The position numbers were made by a program, and so were the translations under genes. A stretch of DNA of 64,000 bases from Deroplatys truncata (lineage: Eukaryota; Arthropoda; Insecta; Mantodea; Mantidae). Positions within the stretch are counted from its first letter, which is position 1. Every line of letters begins with the position of its first letter. Shown in pieces: positions 12,891-24,837 of this stretch. The notes under the pieces are model-generated. The model did no database searches. It had not been told where the DNA came from and was given only the letters and a program-made list of their open reading frames with translations. The stretch covers positions 10,167,501 through 10,231,500 of the forward strand of contig CM060990.1 in assembly GCA_030765065.1 (NCBI GenBank). Reading direction: 5' to 3'.

Positions 12891-13808
12891 TATGGCCTAT
12901 GCTCATCTAGTTTTTCACTTAAACGTCGTTTCGATTTGCACAATTGCAAACAGATTAATTTGTATGCAAATATCCACATCAGCCAGAAATAGGAAGGGTT
13001 GTGGATTGCACAACCCTCGAGTGTTACAATATTTTGGTACAAGATATTTACGCAAGAAGTTTTTCAACTTATTACTTCTCGGTTTCTACAAGGTCACAAC
13101 GAGAACAGTTTATTCTGACCAAATGATCTTGGTGTGGAAATGATGAACAAATGGTTACCTGCATCTGATCTGAGATATATAAAATGAACGAAAGTAATGT
13201 ATTTTTTAAGAAATGAAATACAGAATTTGGGAAAACATAGATTACACTCATGGACCTTACCTGTGAATATATTACTATACATTTCCAACAATGACGTTTT
13301 TCTCTGTTTGCTACAGGATAAAATACCTACCTTTCAAAATCTTCCCTTGCAACAATAAAGGCTGTGTATCTGGAAAAGGTTATGCAATTTATTCGGATTA
13401 TTATTTAGAGCCCAATGTAACTGGTTTCAGTATTGGGATATTCTTATTGTTACATAAACCCAAGGATATGTGTAGGATAAAAAGGCCTGTTAGTCTTAAA
13501 TGCCAACTTTTAACATCCCGCATCTCTTTAATACAAGAATATCAAGTGTTTCTACACATAGACATGAGACTGTCGGGAAAATATCTGAAATTGATAGCAA
13601 TATGAAAGGCATAAGTCCAAAATGCCGGCAATACAAAGTACGATAGATCACACAGTTAGGTGCATATAAATAATGTGCCGTAAGCTAAAAAATTTGGGAA
13701 GAATAATAAATAAACGATTCTAAAAGATGACAAGTTTCTTCCTATATGAATTTGATTCTATGTGCAAATTTACGTTTCAAATAAAGCAGAAGCTTTTAAC
13801 CACAGTAA
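12891..13808. other. unassigned AT-rich sequence
   Basis: No coding motif, repeat structure or RNA gene is recognised. A 104-codon open frame at 13291-13605 has no family resemblance that I can see and looks like chance. Confidence 0.6.
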
Positions 13809-14270
13809 TGTGACGCAGCGGCTTTGGCCGAAGGTTAGCGGGAGGTCAGCGCAAGGCAGCCGGGACAAACAACAATAAGTAGGGCACGAAAGCGTAAACA
13901 CCGAGAGCGCTATCGGCAGATAACCAGTATCTTTTTGGTGTTTCTTACCCCCTCCTCCAGAACGTGTGTCGAGATAGTTCTAGAATCTTCTGCGGAACAT
14001 GACATCGCCTATATAAGCGAGCGTTCTCGCGAGAGGAGTTAGTCAGTGAGGGAAAGAGTTCTCGGGTTCGTTTCCGGTGCCACAGGCGGTGCCGTTTTCC
14101 GACCTAGTTTATGGCAACTGCTGTGGGGTGCATGGGTGCTGCTGCGGAGCAAGAGTTTGTGGAGTCTTGTGTTCGATTCCCCAGAGAGTGACGCGTCTGG
14201 AAATATTGGCTACGTCGTGCGTATTGCATTACGCCGCTACGTCAAGAAGAAAGTGAAGTGACGGGGGATT
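13809..14270 (+). promoter_or_regulatory. promoter-like repeat family with heat-shock elements, copy 1
   Basis: It starts TGTGACGCAG and shares the words CTATCGGCAGATAACC, AGCGTAAACAC, TTGTGTTCGA..CCCCAG.GAGTGA and GTCAAGAAGAAAGTGAAG with two other copies in the window. It carries TTC-ta-GAA-tc-TTC (13978-13990) followed by GAA at 13995, a perfect three-unit heat-shock element, then TATATAAG at 14010-14017 and an arthropod-type initiator TCAGT at 14043-14047, about 33 bp after the TATA start. This looks like a complete inducible core promoter. A TG start, dispersed copies and no attached gene suggest a solo LTR, but the 3' end is not resolved and no target duplication was found. Confidence 0.62.
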
Positions 14271-15179
14271 CGACTAGTTCACCTTAGTGAAGCGACAGTG
14301 TGAACGAATTGCAGTCCCAATGATAGTAAAAAACACTGAAGTGACATTGAATATTTAGAGGAGTGATAGTTGAAAAAACTGTACAATGTCGCAATAGGAT
14401 ATTTGGACATTTTACTGCAAAGTACGATGCATGCTTTATTAGTAGTTGTAGATGTATAAAAGTGCGAAGAGAAGCTTTGCACTTGTTTCATCTGCTGAAG
14501 TTACTCACTTACCTTTCGACATTTTTTCTTTGTTAATTTCTTTTTTCTTTACCGAATAATACGTACCACACTTTTTCTTAATTTAAGTATTTTGTGAAAT
14601 TGGGACCAAAATGAAATTTGTTGCTCAGCTTACCATTTCCGAAAAATTGTCTACATATGAAACCAGATATTTTGCAAATATTGCAAGTTAGCAACGGCAA
14701 AACATGCACATTGAACTGTCATTAAAAGTTGTTCCTAGTATACAATACGGCACTCCAATTGGTGTTATGGAATTTCCAATCCAGATACCTGCAACATCAA
14801 GTAAGTTTGAACCTTTTATTGGGCATACAACTCAAAGGGATATATTCAAGAATACGGAGCGATCTAGCGGAACTGAGAACATCTAGCGCACAGCTTTCAG
14901 CTTATGTTAGATCATGATCCGTTACAAACATTTTGTTATCTCCTACTTATTGCTACTTCAAATTGGGTGCAAATGGCTATAAAGAAAAAGCTTTAAGTTC
15001 AGAAATTAGCCCTACATGCTCAGTTTATGAGTTTATGGAAAATACATTGTTTTATAGGCTGCAAAGTCGTATTTACACTGCTTTATCTGCTGGAAAACTC
15101 CACAAGATTTCCATGCTGCTGGCAAACCTATATACGTATAACTAATAGGATTGTCCCCGTGGGAAGTCTTAAGACATGG
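14271..15179. other. no recognisable feature
   Basis: AT-rich sequence with only short chance open frames on both strands. I see nothing assignable. Confidence 0.6.
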
Positions 15180-15181
15180 TA

Positions 15182-15799
15182 CTAGTGGTGTTTTTAAAGT
15201 AAGTGCCGATAGTTTTTAAAAAATAACAACATTATTTTCCAAATACTTTATTACAATTCATTACCATACATCTCCACATAGTCACCGCCGTTATTAAGAC
15301 AATTGGTGGAACGGGAAACCAGTTTCTGTATGCCGTCTGTAATGAAAGCCAAGTCTGCACTTCTTGTTTCACAACATCGTCGTCGTTGAAGTGTTTTCCG
15401 CAAAGGAATTTCTTCAGATGGACAAACACATTAAAATCGCTTGGTGCCAAATCCGGACTGTAGGGTGGGTGGTCGAATTGTTCCCAATCAAATAATGCAA
15501 TCAGATTTTTAGTTGGGTTGGCCGTGTGTGACTGGGAATTTTCACTCATTATTGTTTCCCCATAAACCTGACACAATTGGCGATGAATGTTTGCTGCCGT
15601 GACATTCCTCGTATTCAAAAACGGAATCACTGATATGACTTTACATCCATTGTTTTGAACATTTTGAAACGCTCTAACAACAGGAAAACACACAGCTGCG
15701 TCTTGCTTCCTAATGAGTGGAGGAAGTGATCGCGCATGTTCCAAATTGCGACTGCAGCGGCAAAAATTAAAACGGTACTCACTTTAAAAACACACTTCG
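15182..15799 (-). mobile_element. internally deleted mariner element with TIRs and TA target sites
   Basis: The ends are inverted copies: left CTAGTGGTGTTTTTAAAGTA and, read inward from the right, CGAAGTGTGTTTTTAAAGTG, followed by the matching AGTGCCG and AGTACCG. Each end abuts a TA dinucleotide (15180-15181 and 15800-15801), the mariner target duplication. The element is 618 bp, about half of the usual 1.3 kb. Its transposase frame lies on the minus strand. The combination of TIRs, TA and transposase remnants makes the identification secure. Confidence 0.93.
15232..15744 (-). pseudogene. mariner transposase with in-frame internal deletion (170 codons)
   Basis: The N-terminal part shows the mariner helix-turn-helix region with NVTAANIHRQLCQVYGETIMSE-like spacing. 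It then jumps directly to the end of the catalytic domain: HTANPTKNLIALFDWEQFD, followed by HPPYSPDLAPSDF and LKKFLCGKHFNDDD. The central part, holding the first two catalytic aspartates, is missing, yet the frame stays open across the junction. The product would keep the DNA-binding half and the third Asp (SPDLAPSD) and could not cut DNA. Full mariner transposase is about 345 residues. A role as a binding-only repressor is possible but speculative. Confidence 0.9.
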
Positions 15800-15801
15800 T
15801 A

Positions 15802-16576
15802 ATTCAGCATTGCCAACTGTAAGTGTTCACTGCAGTACATTGCTTTGGATTGTAACTTTATACAATATTTCGTATTGTTGTGACATTTAATGTTACTAAT
15901 GGTAAATTTTCGGTAGCAATGTTTGTAAAATTCTTTGAATACTCCTTTAACTGCATTTGTATTAAAGTGGTATCCATCTCTGCTAATATGATTTACATAA
16001 CTTGGGCATCTTTTCGATTCTGTTAGTGTAATGTTACTCTTTGATGAGACTCATTAACTGCTGTAATCTCCTCACGATTCTTTTATAAATTGATAATTCC
16101 CTCGGCATTGTTGCTAATAACTTAAAATGCCGTTTTTTATTTCTCATTTGTATTGTTGGATTGCTTCATCCTTTTCATTTGTCATATCTCTGCGCAATAG
16201 TGCGAATGGAAACATACATATCTCTGTATGTTTGGAGTGCTTTGACCATCTAGAAGATAAACCCTCTTTTCATCTGTCTAAATATATACCTCTACTAGGA
16301 GTTGGATTAGGCACCTCCCAACTAAATGCACCAATCATTTATTCTGTACCCGTGGACTGCTCACGTGCAGCGTAGAAATGAAACATCATCCGCGCAATAC
16401 CAAACAGCTTATTATGGCGGGCTCTCTCCTAGAGTTTCGTTTATATGCAACGCGCTAAGCCTCGAACCAAGGATCACTATTAGGCAGTTCTCCAAACAGT
16501 TTGTAAAACCCTAGATAAAATCCTTGTTCTAGCTCTTTAACCTAAATGCTACTGTATAATAGCTATAGGCATGCTC

Positions 16577-16624
<48 letters not shown>

Positions 16625-17440
16625 TCTCGAGTTTCTGTTCCAAATTACTTCAACAAACACCATGCAGAATAAGGCTGCATATTAGGAAGGTATTTGATGA
16701 TATGTGATGCGCGGCAGGGATCAAAGTAGCATGTTTTGAATTCCCTGAAGGCATTGAATATTATCCGAAGGCTGTTTGTTTTCCGTGTATAAAGCTTCTG
16801 CAATTAAGTCAATAGTGCCCCTTCATTCATTTTAAAAGGAAGATGAAGTGGAGGGTTAATTTTTCGCCTTTGAACAATATGCGGTAAAATGTATGTGAAG
16901 GCTCCTTTTATAACGATTGTAGAAGCCCTTTGGTATCCATTTATCACTGAACCCTGGTCCAGCTTTCTCGTAAAACCCCTCCCATTGCCTCAAAGAGATC
17001 TGAAACGGCGTGCCAAGTACACTGGGGAAGTCCCACAACGGGGATTTGCCCACATCGTGCGTGGCCAAACATCCTTCCTTCCCAAAATCCCTCAAGTGAT
17101 TTACCAGAAATTGTATCGGAATGGGTAGGTACTTGGTTTTGCAAAACTTGGATGTTTGACGGCAAGTAAGGCATTAAACAATATAACATCGTTAAAGAGA
17201 CATATATACTACATTCACGAAATTGAGTTCCTAACAAGGGCATTTCTGATGATCTCGCACAGGAATCAGGGGTAAAAGAGAAAATGTTATCCCTAGAGTT
17301 GCATTCAAAATACTAGTGATTATTTGTCTTGAGGCAAAACATTAAGAAAATGAAGTAAAAGCTATATAATGGATAAAAACTATCAAAAGCTACATTTGAA
17401 AGTGTTTTACAACCATCGGGATGCACGATGAAGAATGACA
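15802..17440. other. unassigned sequence with a CA microsatellite
   Basis: Apart from the (CA)n tract at 16578-16622 nothing is recognised. Overlapping open frames at 16856-17243 on both strands show no family motif. Confidence 0.55.
16578..16622. repeat. (CA)n microsatellite
   Basis: About 22 uninterrupted CA units. Confidence 0.97.
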
Positions 17441-17505
17441 ATATTTCCCCGTAAGGCAGAGCGCTTACTGCGCCTTATTCGCGGTTCGATTCCCATCCTT
17501 TGCTG
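17440..17505 (+). repeat. possible tRNA-like SINE head
   Basis: GGTTCGATTCCC at about 17482-17493 matches a pol III B box, and GTAAGGCAGAGCGC upstream is a weak A box at about the right distance. There is no acceptor-stem pairing, so it is not a functional tRNA. A SINE body is not evident and the call is weak. Confidence 0.3.
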
Positions 17506-17981
17506 AATTCTGTTAGTTCCCGTCATCTAAGCTCTTGCGAAGATGCGTTTGTATATATGTACTGATCGGTCCCAGTTACTTACCAGATCAGGAGGTGACC
17601 GGTCGTCTGCATGCTGCAAGAGAGCGTGGGACAGTCATTGTCAAATATCCCCACACCGGTTATGCACTGCACTGATAAACTTATAGTCATATACAGTACG
17701 TTTAAATCCACAGCTGTAAAATGCGCTTAATATAGAAACCTGTCAATCATCTGCCTCCAATTCCTCCACACCTGACAGCCCTTCCTCTTCAGCGGAAACA
17801 CTCACACCATTGCCGTCATCACTACTGTCGCTACTTTCTGCACCATTATCCTGGATGATAATTCTTTCTTTTTTATTTTCTGGCATTCCATTTTTTCGAA
17901 ATAATGATTCTGTATTTATTCAACATGTCGACATACATTTTCCCATTCTGGCATTCCAGTGTGTGTAAGTCGCTGGCGACA

Positions 17982-19090
17982 TTACTCCACATCTTTTAAT
18001 TTAAAAGTGTTATTTCTGCAGGCCGCCCATTTTTGGACATCAGCCCAGATTAATTCGTTTGGGTTTAGATTTGGGCGATACGGAGGCAGTCTAAGTACAT
18101 TATAGCCATGTTGTATTATTATCTGGCCAAGTTTGTATGACTTCTGAAGCGCTTTGTTGGCTTTAATTAAGTTATATAGCTTTGTTTTACTTATGCTTTT
18201 ATCTAAAGCTATATTACATCTAAGTAACCAAGCTCTCATTTTTTTCAAGCAATTTGAGTAGGTGGTTTGTCAATTTGAGTGTTGACCATTGTGAAGCATT
18301 GTCGATAACCAGAACAGACCCAGTAGACATATTAGGTATCAACATGGTCTTGATTCACTTCATGTAATTTTCTGTATTCATTTCTTGATGAAAATTACCC
18401 TTTTTTGTTGCGACTTGTAAAATAAGGGCATTTGGAACGAAGCCGATCTTTCCAACAGCATGAACCATAATAAGTATTTGCCCTTTGGCAACAGGTGCCT
18501 GCAAACTAATTCGGTATTGCCACTCCAACTTTTACATGTTGTATGACTGCTGTGTATGTGTGACTCATCTTCATACACTATAGTTTGTCCCTCTAATTTG
18601 TACCTCTGGGTAAGGTACTCTTTCAGCTGAGATCGTATGTCGTGGTTTTCTATTAGAACTCTTTTATTTGATTACGTTTTCTTCCACTTGAACCCTAAAT
18701 CGTTTACAATTTTTCTGAGATTTGTAGCACCAACATAAAAATGTATGCTGTCTTTCAGCTTGATGAGCAATCTGCTTATTGTTGGCACAGTTTTTTTTCC
18801 ACATGGAAATTGCGAATCGTGCGCCGAATGACGCATTTGTCGAAATCGTCTATTTCTGTAATACGTTTAGGGACTTTATGTTTCTTCCCAGGTGTGTCAA
18901 ATGATACTCTTTCATCCACATGCTTTTTTGTTATCTTTGAGAACTCTGGAAACGGGACTCAGTGAAACACCAGTTGCGTTGGCTACTCTTTCTTTCACTC
19001 TCTTAAGGCGTCTGTGGAACTCGGGTGAACATATATTTTCTTCCTTCATGTTTGTTTCTTGCTTCATGAGTCGAGGGCATTTGCAATTAT
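17982..19090 (-). pseudogene. DDE transposase-like (IS630/Tc1 superfamily) pseudogene
   Basis: Reading the minus strand from about 19090, a helix-turn-helix section with 'ERVANATGVSLSPVSRVL' is followed by 'TPGKKHKVPKRITEIDDFDK', a linker, then a catalytic domain with 'VYEDESHIHSSHTTCKSW' (18520-18580) and, at 18040-18140, 'LPPYRPNLNPNELIWADVQ', the third catalytic block of DDE_3-type enzymes. The order and spacing match a family of about 350-400 residues found as transposons or domesticated copies in many insects. The reading frame shifts several times and contains stops, so this copy is dead. No terminal inverted repeats were found. Downstream, at 17760-17860, the sequence has no clear continuation. 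Confidence 0.82.
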
Positions 19091-19140
19091 TTTCCTGTTT
19101 TGACTGTGTAATACCTTATCACTTAACTTCGAAAACGTAG

Positions 19141-19855
19141 GAACCATGGTTATAAATATGACAAATATAAAATGAGCACTATATAGATACTGCTCTATGA
19201 AATTACAACAGATGCTGACACTTTCTATGCAGACTGTATGTGTTACGCACTGTGAGTAAGCAAAGGTATCATATCGCTTTCGTTGATTAAGCTAAACATA
19301 AACCATACCTAGGCTCGGCAGCTGAGGTGGCAATCAAGGTCATGATTCCAGAAGTTTTGCGCCAACTATAAATGCAACATAAAACTGGAGATGTTTTCTT
19401 TATCTGAGTGTCCTTCCGATGGCCCGGCTACTTGTTCCGTAACCGTCTGATTCATCTTTCTATCGCACGCATTCGTATCGCGGCTGACGAGAATGTCATA
19501 CGGAAGGAAACTGAATGCTTCCCGCGGTAGTTGCAATGTAAATTAAACATGAAGCTAAGAAGCGTCAGGTATCGATATGGAATACATATCACAAGGTCAT
19601 CATCCTCATATGTGTAGTGTAATAACCATCGTACCACTGCCGTCTGCAGCCACCACCTTTGAAGCTCTCACAATAGCAAAACTAAATGAAATTGTAAGGT
19701 TGGTCGTATGCAAAAGTTTGGATGAAATATCACAACATTTAACTTATCTACCCTACCCACTTCAGCTTCATCCATAAGCTGCTTGCAGACAATTTCATAT
19801 ACCGCGATATAGGACTTCTGCAGGCTCTTTTAACAGATATTGAGAAAAATGCACA
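19141..19855. other. no recognisable feature
   Basis: Short chance open frames on both strands; nothing assignable before the LINE-like translation begins near 19856. Confidence 0.5.
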
Positions 19856-21217
19856 AGTTCTACACATTAAAAAGTTAAATATACTTATCAGAAATCTAGG
19901 GAAATAAATGAAAATACTCTCAGTGAGTTTAGCAAAATACTTGAACTTGAGTTATGGAATCAAACTTACCAAACGAATGGAACCAATAGTAAATATAACA
20001 TCTTTCTTCAGTGTTTCAAAACCCACTTTGACGCTTGCTTCCCGGTCAAGTTAAACAAAATATCTAACTTGAAAAGAGAGAATGCCTGGATCACTTCAGG
20101 AATTAGGACGTCATGTAGACGTAAAAGAGAATTATATGAGCAAGTAAGAATTAGTAATAATATAGATTTAAAATACTACTTCAAAAATATTCTAAGCTTC
20201 TAAAGAAGGTAATAAAAGCGGCTAGAATATTGCATTACAATAAACAGATTCAACTCTCTGACAATAAAATAAAAGCTACTCGGAATATAATAAAAAGAGA
20301 AGCGGGTAAATCCTCATTACCAAATGACTTAATAACACTGAACATTGATAATCAAGAAATTAGTAAACCTCATGAGGTTGCAGAAATATTTAACAAGTTC
20401 TTTTTGGATGTAACAAACAAAATGAGTATTAATTTTGGAAGTAAAGAGGCAGCTTTGAAATTTCCAAGATCAAATTTTACTAATGAAGTGCCTGAACTTA
20501 AAGTTAACCTGGTTATGATGAAATAACAATAAAAGTCTTAAAATCATGCTCATCTCAAATTTCCACTCCCCTTAGTTATTTGTGCAATGAGTCACTGAGA
20601 TCAGGAATTTTCCCTGACAGAATGAAATCTTCCATTGTTAAACCACTTTTCAAAAAAGGCGAACGCAATAATGTTTCAAATTATAGACCAATATCTCTCT
20701 TGCCAATTTTCTCAAAAGTTCTTGAAAAGGTGATGTTTAATAGACTTTATACATACCTTGAATGTAACAACATACTTGTCAGGGATCAGTTCGGGTTCAG
20801 AAAAGGAATGTCGACCAATAATGCAACTTATAAACTTACTCATCAAGTGTTAACTGCATTAAACAAAAAAATGCATGTAGGTGGGATTTTTTGTGACTTA
20901 GCAAAGGCATTTCACTGTGTTAATCATGATATTCTGATAACAAAATTGAAATTCTATGGACTAAAAATGAAACTCCAAATTGGTTCGTATCATATCTAAA
21001 TGAAAGAAAACAAAGTGCTGTCAATGATATTGAATTTCGAAAACATACATCAAAATGGAAAACAGTAACACATGGAGTGCCCCAAGGTTCAGTCCTAGGA
21101 CCTTTATTATTCTTGATCTATATAAATGACCTATCATTTTATATAAAGGATATTGCAAGTATAATTCTGTTTGCTAATGACACGAGTGTTCTGGTGACTA
21201 GTAAAAATTTGAATGAG
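19856..21217 (+). pseudogene. Jockey/CR1-like LINE, 5' part of the interrupted copy (linker and RT)
   Basis: Translation across frames gives the region between endonuclease and RT ('WITSGIRTSCRRKRELYEQ' near 20090-20140), then RT motifs: 'SIVKPLFKKGERNNVSNYRPISL' (20630-20700), '[16 protein letters not shown]', '[18 protein letters not shown]' and 'FANDTSVLV' at about 21170-21195. The catalytic FADD box is mutated to FAND, and at least two frameshifts are present. The endonuclease domain was not found, so the copy is 5'-truncated. The coding sequence breaks at 21217 inside KNLNE and resumes at 29251, with an 8-kb element between. It is the same copy as the 29251-30581 entry. Confidence 0.88.
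21212..21217. repeat. 6-bp target duplication AATGAG (left)
   Basis: AATGAG immediately precedes the palindromic element and is repeated at 29251-29256 after it. Removing the element plus one copy restores a continuous LINE reading frame (KNLNE joined to CVVKLNYVLN), which proves the insertion point. Confidence 0.93.
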
Positions 21218-24200
21218 AGTAGTTATAGTCCCGGAGTAGCCAATTGGATTAACGATAATCCTGCCGCTAGGGGCGCTAGTGTCGCTGTTAATCCGCGGAT
21301 TTAGGTGGATTAAGAGCGACGGCGGTAGGTTTGAAAAGCGCCATGAGCGGAAGGATTATCGTTATCGCAATTGGCTAAGTCGGGACTGTTTTCTTTATTT
21401 ATAATTTGAATACATTGGATAAACATATGAATACATGGTAGTTTTTTGAGTGGATAGAGAGATGCAGCGATATGAGACGCGGTGGCGAAAATGGGAACTA
21501 AACAAGATGGCGGAGACAAGAAGTCTAAGGACGAGGAGATTTCGAGGTTAGTGGTCAACATGGCGGACGCAAGATGTGGGAGCAAGAAGACGCGGTGGTG
21601 AGAATGAGAACTAAAACAAGATGTCGGAAGTACGAGTTTAGAAGAGCAGATTTTGAGGTTAAAAATAGTGGGAACTAAAAATGGTGGAGGGTCGGCGACA
21701 AGGAGATGCGGTGGCCAACGTGAGAACTAAACAAGATGGCGGACGCAAGAGGAGGGTAAGGAGATTTGAGGTTAAAATAGGACGTAAGCATGGGAACGAA
21801 ATCCAAGATGGCGAAGGCAATGGTGTGGACGAGGAGATGTGAGGCGCGGTGGCGAAAATGGGAACTAAACAAGATGGCGGAGACAAGAAGTCTAAGGACG
21901 AGGAGATTTCGAGGTTAGTGGTCAACATGGCGTACGCAAGAGGTGGGGGCAAGGAGATTTGAGGTTAAGATTGTTAGGTTAAACAGATGTAAGCATGGGA
22001 ACTAAATCCAAGATGGCGAAGGTAAGGGTGGGGACGAGCAGATGTGACGCGCGGTGGTAAAAATAGGAATTAAACAAGATGGCGGAGGCAGGAAGTCTAG
22101 GTTAAGAATATGAGGTAAACGTGGAGAACCAAAACCAAGATGGCGGAGGCGTAGTGGTGAAAATGGGAACTAAACAAGATGGCGGAGGCAAGAAGTCGAG
22201 GGACGAAGAGATTTGAGGTTAGGGTCAACATGCGAAAGATGCCGAACGCAACAGGTGGTGAAGAGGAGATTTGATGTTGTGAAAACTAAACAAGATGGCG
22301 GACGCGCGTGGTCAAGAAGATTTCACAAAAGAAAAAATAAATATCATACCTTGAACGAGAATGGGAGCAGTCAAGTAACTAACACGAAACTTGAAAACAC
22401 AAAAGAGCACAGAAATATAATGCTTGTGTAAAAAGGAAGGCAGGAAGTGACGTGGCATGTTATGATTGGAGAAAATAAGACGATTTGTGATTGGTGAAAA
22501 TAAAACGTGATTGGATTGGACAAAGGAAGAAATAAGGCGAAGTGAAGGTGATTTGCGGCGGTATTGATGATAACCGTCATAGTTAACGCATCTGTTGGGA
22601 TTGAAACCCAGTACCAAAACCCAACACATTAAAAAATTACTCTTTGAACCTTCGTTTTGAATGTGACATCACAACTTCGAATTAAACGTGAACTTTAACG
22701 GTGTTTTAAATAGGAATGTAGGTGGAATGTGGACTTCTTTTTTACTTTGGGACTCAAACCCGGTACCAACTACCGCAACGCTATTTTAAAATGTGGTGGA
22801 ATGTGGAGTTTGTAGTTTGGGACTCAAACCCAGTACCAAACCACCAAAGGATATATTGCTACGCCAAGCAGGCCCGAAAAATAATTATGCGTGTGGTACT
22901 TACCTCTTACTGGTGTTGATGCGTCACCAAAAGCGCAGCAGCCTCACGCGACGCGAAAAAATAAAAGCAAACTGTTTTTGAAAATGCTTAACCAGCTTTA
23001 AGATCAACCAACATCACTACGCACTGATTTACCTAGACTTTTTAAAACGGTACAGACGCCCTTTGCACAGACGTAATTTAACTATACCAAAAACCTGGTA
23101 CTGGACCATCGTAATGGTCGCTAGCGTACGTAGGACCAGGGTTCTCATTGCCGGTCGAAAGCGGTCAAAAAAGTGTACGACGTACGTGTTCACAGTAGCT
23201 ACTGTCGAAGTCAACCGTCGAGGCGTGAATGAAAGAAATCTGTTCTTGCCGGCAATCTAGCTCGGAGATATGAGGAGCGGTGGCAAAAATGGGAACTAAA
23301 CAAGATGGCGGAGACAAGAAGTCAAGAACGAGGGGATTTGAGGTTAGTGGTCAACATGGCAGACGCAAGAGGTGGGGGTGCAAGGAGATTGGGGACGCGG
23401 CGGTGAAAATGGGATCTAAACAACATGGCGGAAGGAAGAGCTGAGATGAGCAGATTTTGAAGTTAAAATAGGAGGTAAGCATGGAAACCAAAAAACCAAC
23501 GGCGGAGGGTCGGCGACAAGGAGATGCGGTGGCCAACGTGAGAGTTAAACAAGCTGGCGGACGCAAGAGGAAGGTAAGGAGATTTGAGGTTAAGAGTTTT
23601 AGGTTAAAATAGGACGGAAGCATGGGAACTAAATCCAAAATTGCGGACGCAAGGTTGGGGACGAGGAGATGTGAGGCGCGGTGGAAGAAATGAGAACTAA
23701 ACAAGATGGCGGAGGCAAGAGCTGAGATGAGCAGATTTTGAGGTTAAAAATAGGAGGTAAGCATGGGAACTAAAAACTAAGGTGGCGGTGGGTCGGCGGG
23801 ACGCAAGAGGTGGGGTAAGGAGATTTTAGTTTACGATTTTTAGGTTAAAACACGACGTAAGCATGGGAACTAAATCAAAGATAACGGAGGCAAGGAGTGG
23901 GGACGAGGAGATATGAGACGCGGTGGTGAAATGGGAACTAAACAAGATGGCAGACGCAGGAAATCTAGGTTTAAAATAGGAGGTAAATGTGGAGAACTAA
24001 AACCAAAGTGGTGGAGGCGTGGTGGCGAAAATGGGAACTAAACAAGATGGCGGATGCAAGAGGTCGTGGGACGAGGAGATTTCATGTTAGGGGTCAACAT
24101 ATGAAAGATGCTGAAAGCAACAGGTGGGAACGAGGAGATTTGAGGTTATGAAAACTAAACAAGATGGCGGACGCGCGTGGTCACGCAGGAAGGAGAACAT

Positions 24201-24726
24201 CCGTTGGGAAGTTGATGACGCTGCACACAGGAAGTAGCACATCCGTGGGAAAGAAAAGGTCCCTTGGGTTTTACCACCAGACGTTGCTTGCTTGTTTGAA
24301 TATGGAGTTGATAACGTCTTCATTGTGAACGATAACTCTGTGTTCGTTGACGCTGAACAGCCAATCGCCGTGTATATGATCGGGCAGACTGTAGGGTGTG
24401 TCATTGCCCAAATTGACCGATAGGCATCTACCGAAGCACATGCGGTCCTGGTTAATGATTTGCTGCATTTTAGCCGCGGAGATGTACTGTTGTTCGTAGA
24501 AGATGATGTATACTCCCCTTGTGGCAACACATTAGAACCATTGCTGTTGTTTTTCATCACTGTCACGAGTTGTATGGGTGGGAGGAAAAGGTTGCGAATT
24601 GGATGCGAACTGGATATCGTTGAAGTTGATGTTGGAAAACACAAAATGAATTTTGCTCTGGCAGCTGTGAACTTTGATGGAGATGGGTTTGCCGTGATAG
24701 GTGTTATCGACGAAACGGAGTGCATA
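21218..24726 (+). repeat. left arm of the palindrome
   Basis: It matches the reverse complement of 25700-29250 with scattered substitutions and small indels. It contains GC-richer tandem-like blocks built from GGGAACTAAACAAGATGGCGG, GAGGTTA and GACGAGGAGAT words (about 21460-22310 and 23260-24180), and a unique-looking middle part (22310-23260). Confidence 0.93.
21237..21377. repeat. nested 141-bp subterminal palindrome (left)
   Basis: TAGCCAATTGGATTAACGAT at the start pairs with ATCGTTATCGCAATTGGCTA at the end, and the next bases (AATCCTGCCGCTAGGGGCGC and GCGCCATGAGCGGAAGGATT) also pair. It is a hairpin lying inside the larger palindrome, 19 bp from the element's end. The mirror copy is at 29091-29231. 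Confidence 0.88.
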
Positions 24727-24837
24727 AAAAATGTATATCTCCAATTTCCTGGGTATGGCTCTAAAAGTATTCTTCATTATGAACGTCTTTTGCATAGCGG
24801 GTGAACCATAAGATATAGTCAAAATTGTTCTACACAA
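24271..24837 (-). pseudogene. unassigned coding remnant in the left arm
   Basis: One frame stays open for about 189 codons apart from a single TAA at 24532-24534. It begins in the spacer, crosses the arm boundary and ends at TGG TGG TAA at 24271. The composition is protein-like: 'FRAIPRKLEIYIFYALRFVD', 'KIHFVFSNINFNDIQFAS', 'AAKMQQIINQDRMCFGRC', 'GDWLFSVNEHRVIVHNEDV'. There is no start codon or upstream exon that I can point to, so this is probably the C-terminal part of a larger protein. I recognise no family. The match between arms shows the gene was there before the arms diverged. A structural or replication gene of a Polinton is one possibility, not demonstrated. Confidence 0.5.

Noticed and set aside
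13809..14270. hsp70-type gene promoter
   Set aside because: No heat-shock coding sequence follows any of the three copies, and the whole block is dispersed.
22213..23260. Several open frames in the middle of the palindrome arm and their mirrors at 27152-28255
   Set aside because: Short, present in overlapping frames and both strands, with no protein motif; they follow from repeat composition.
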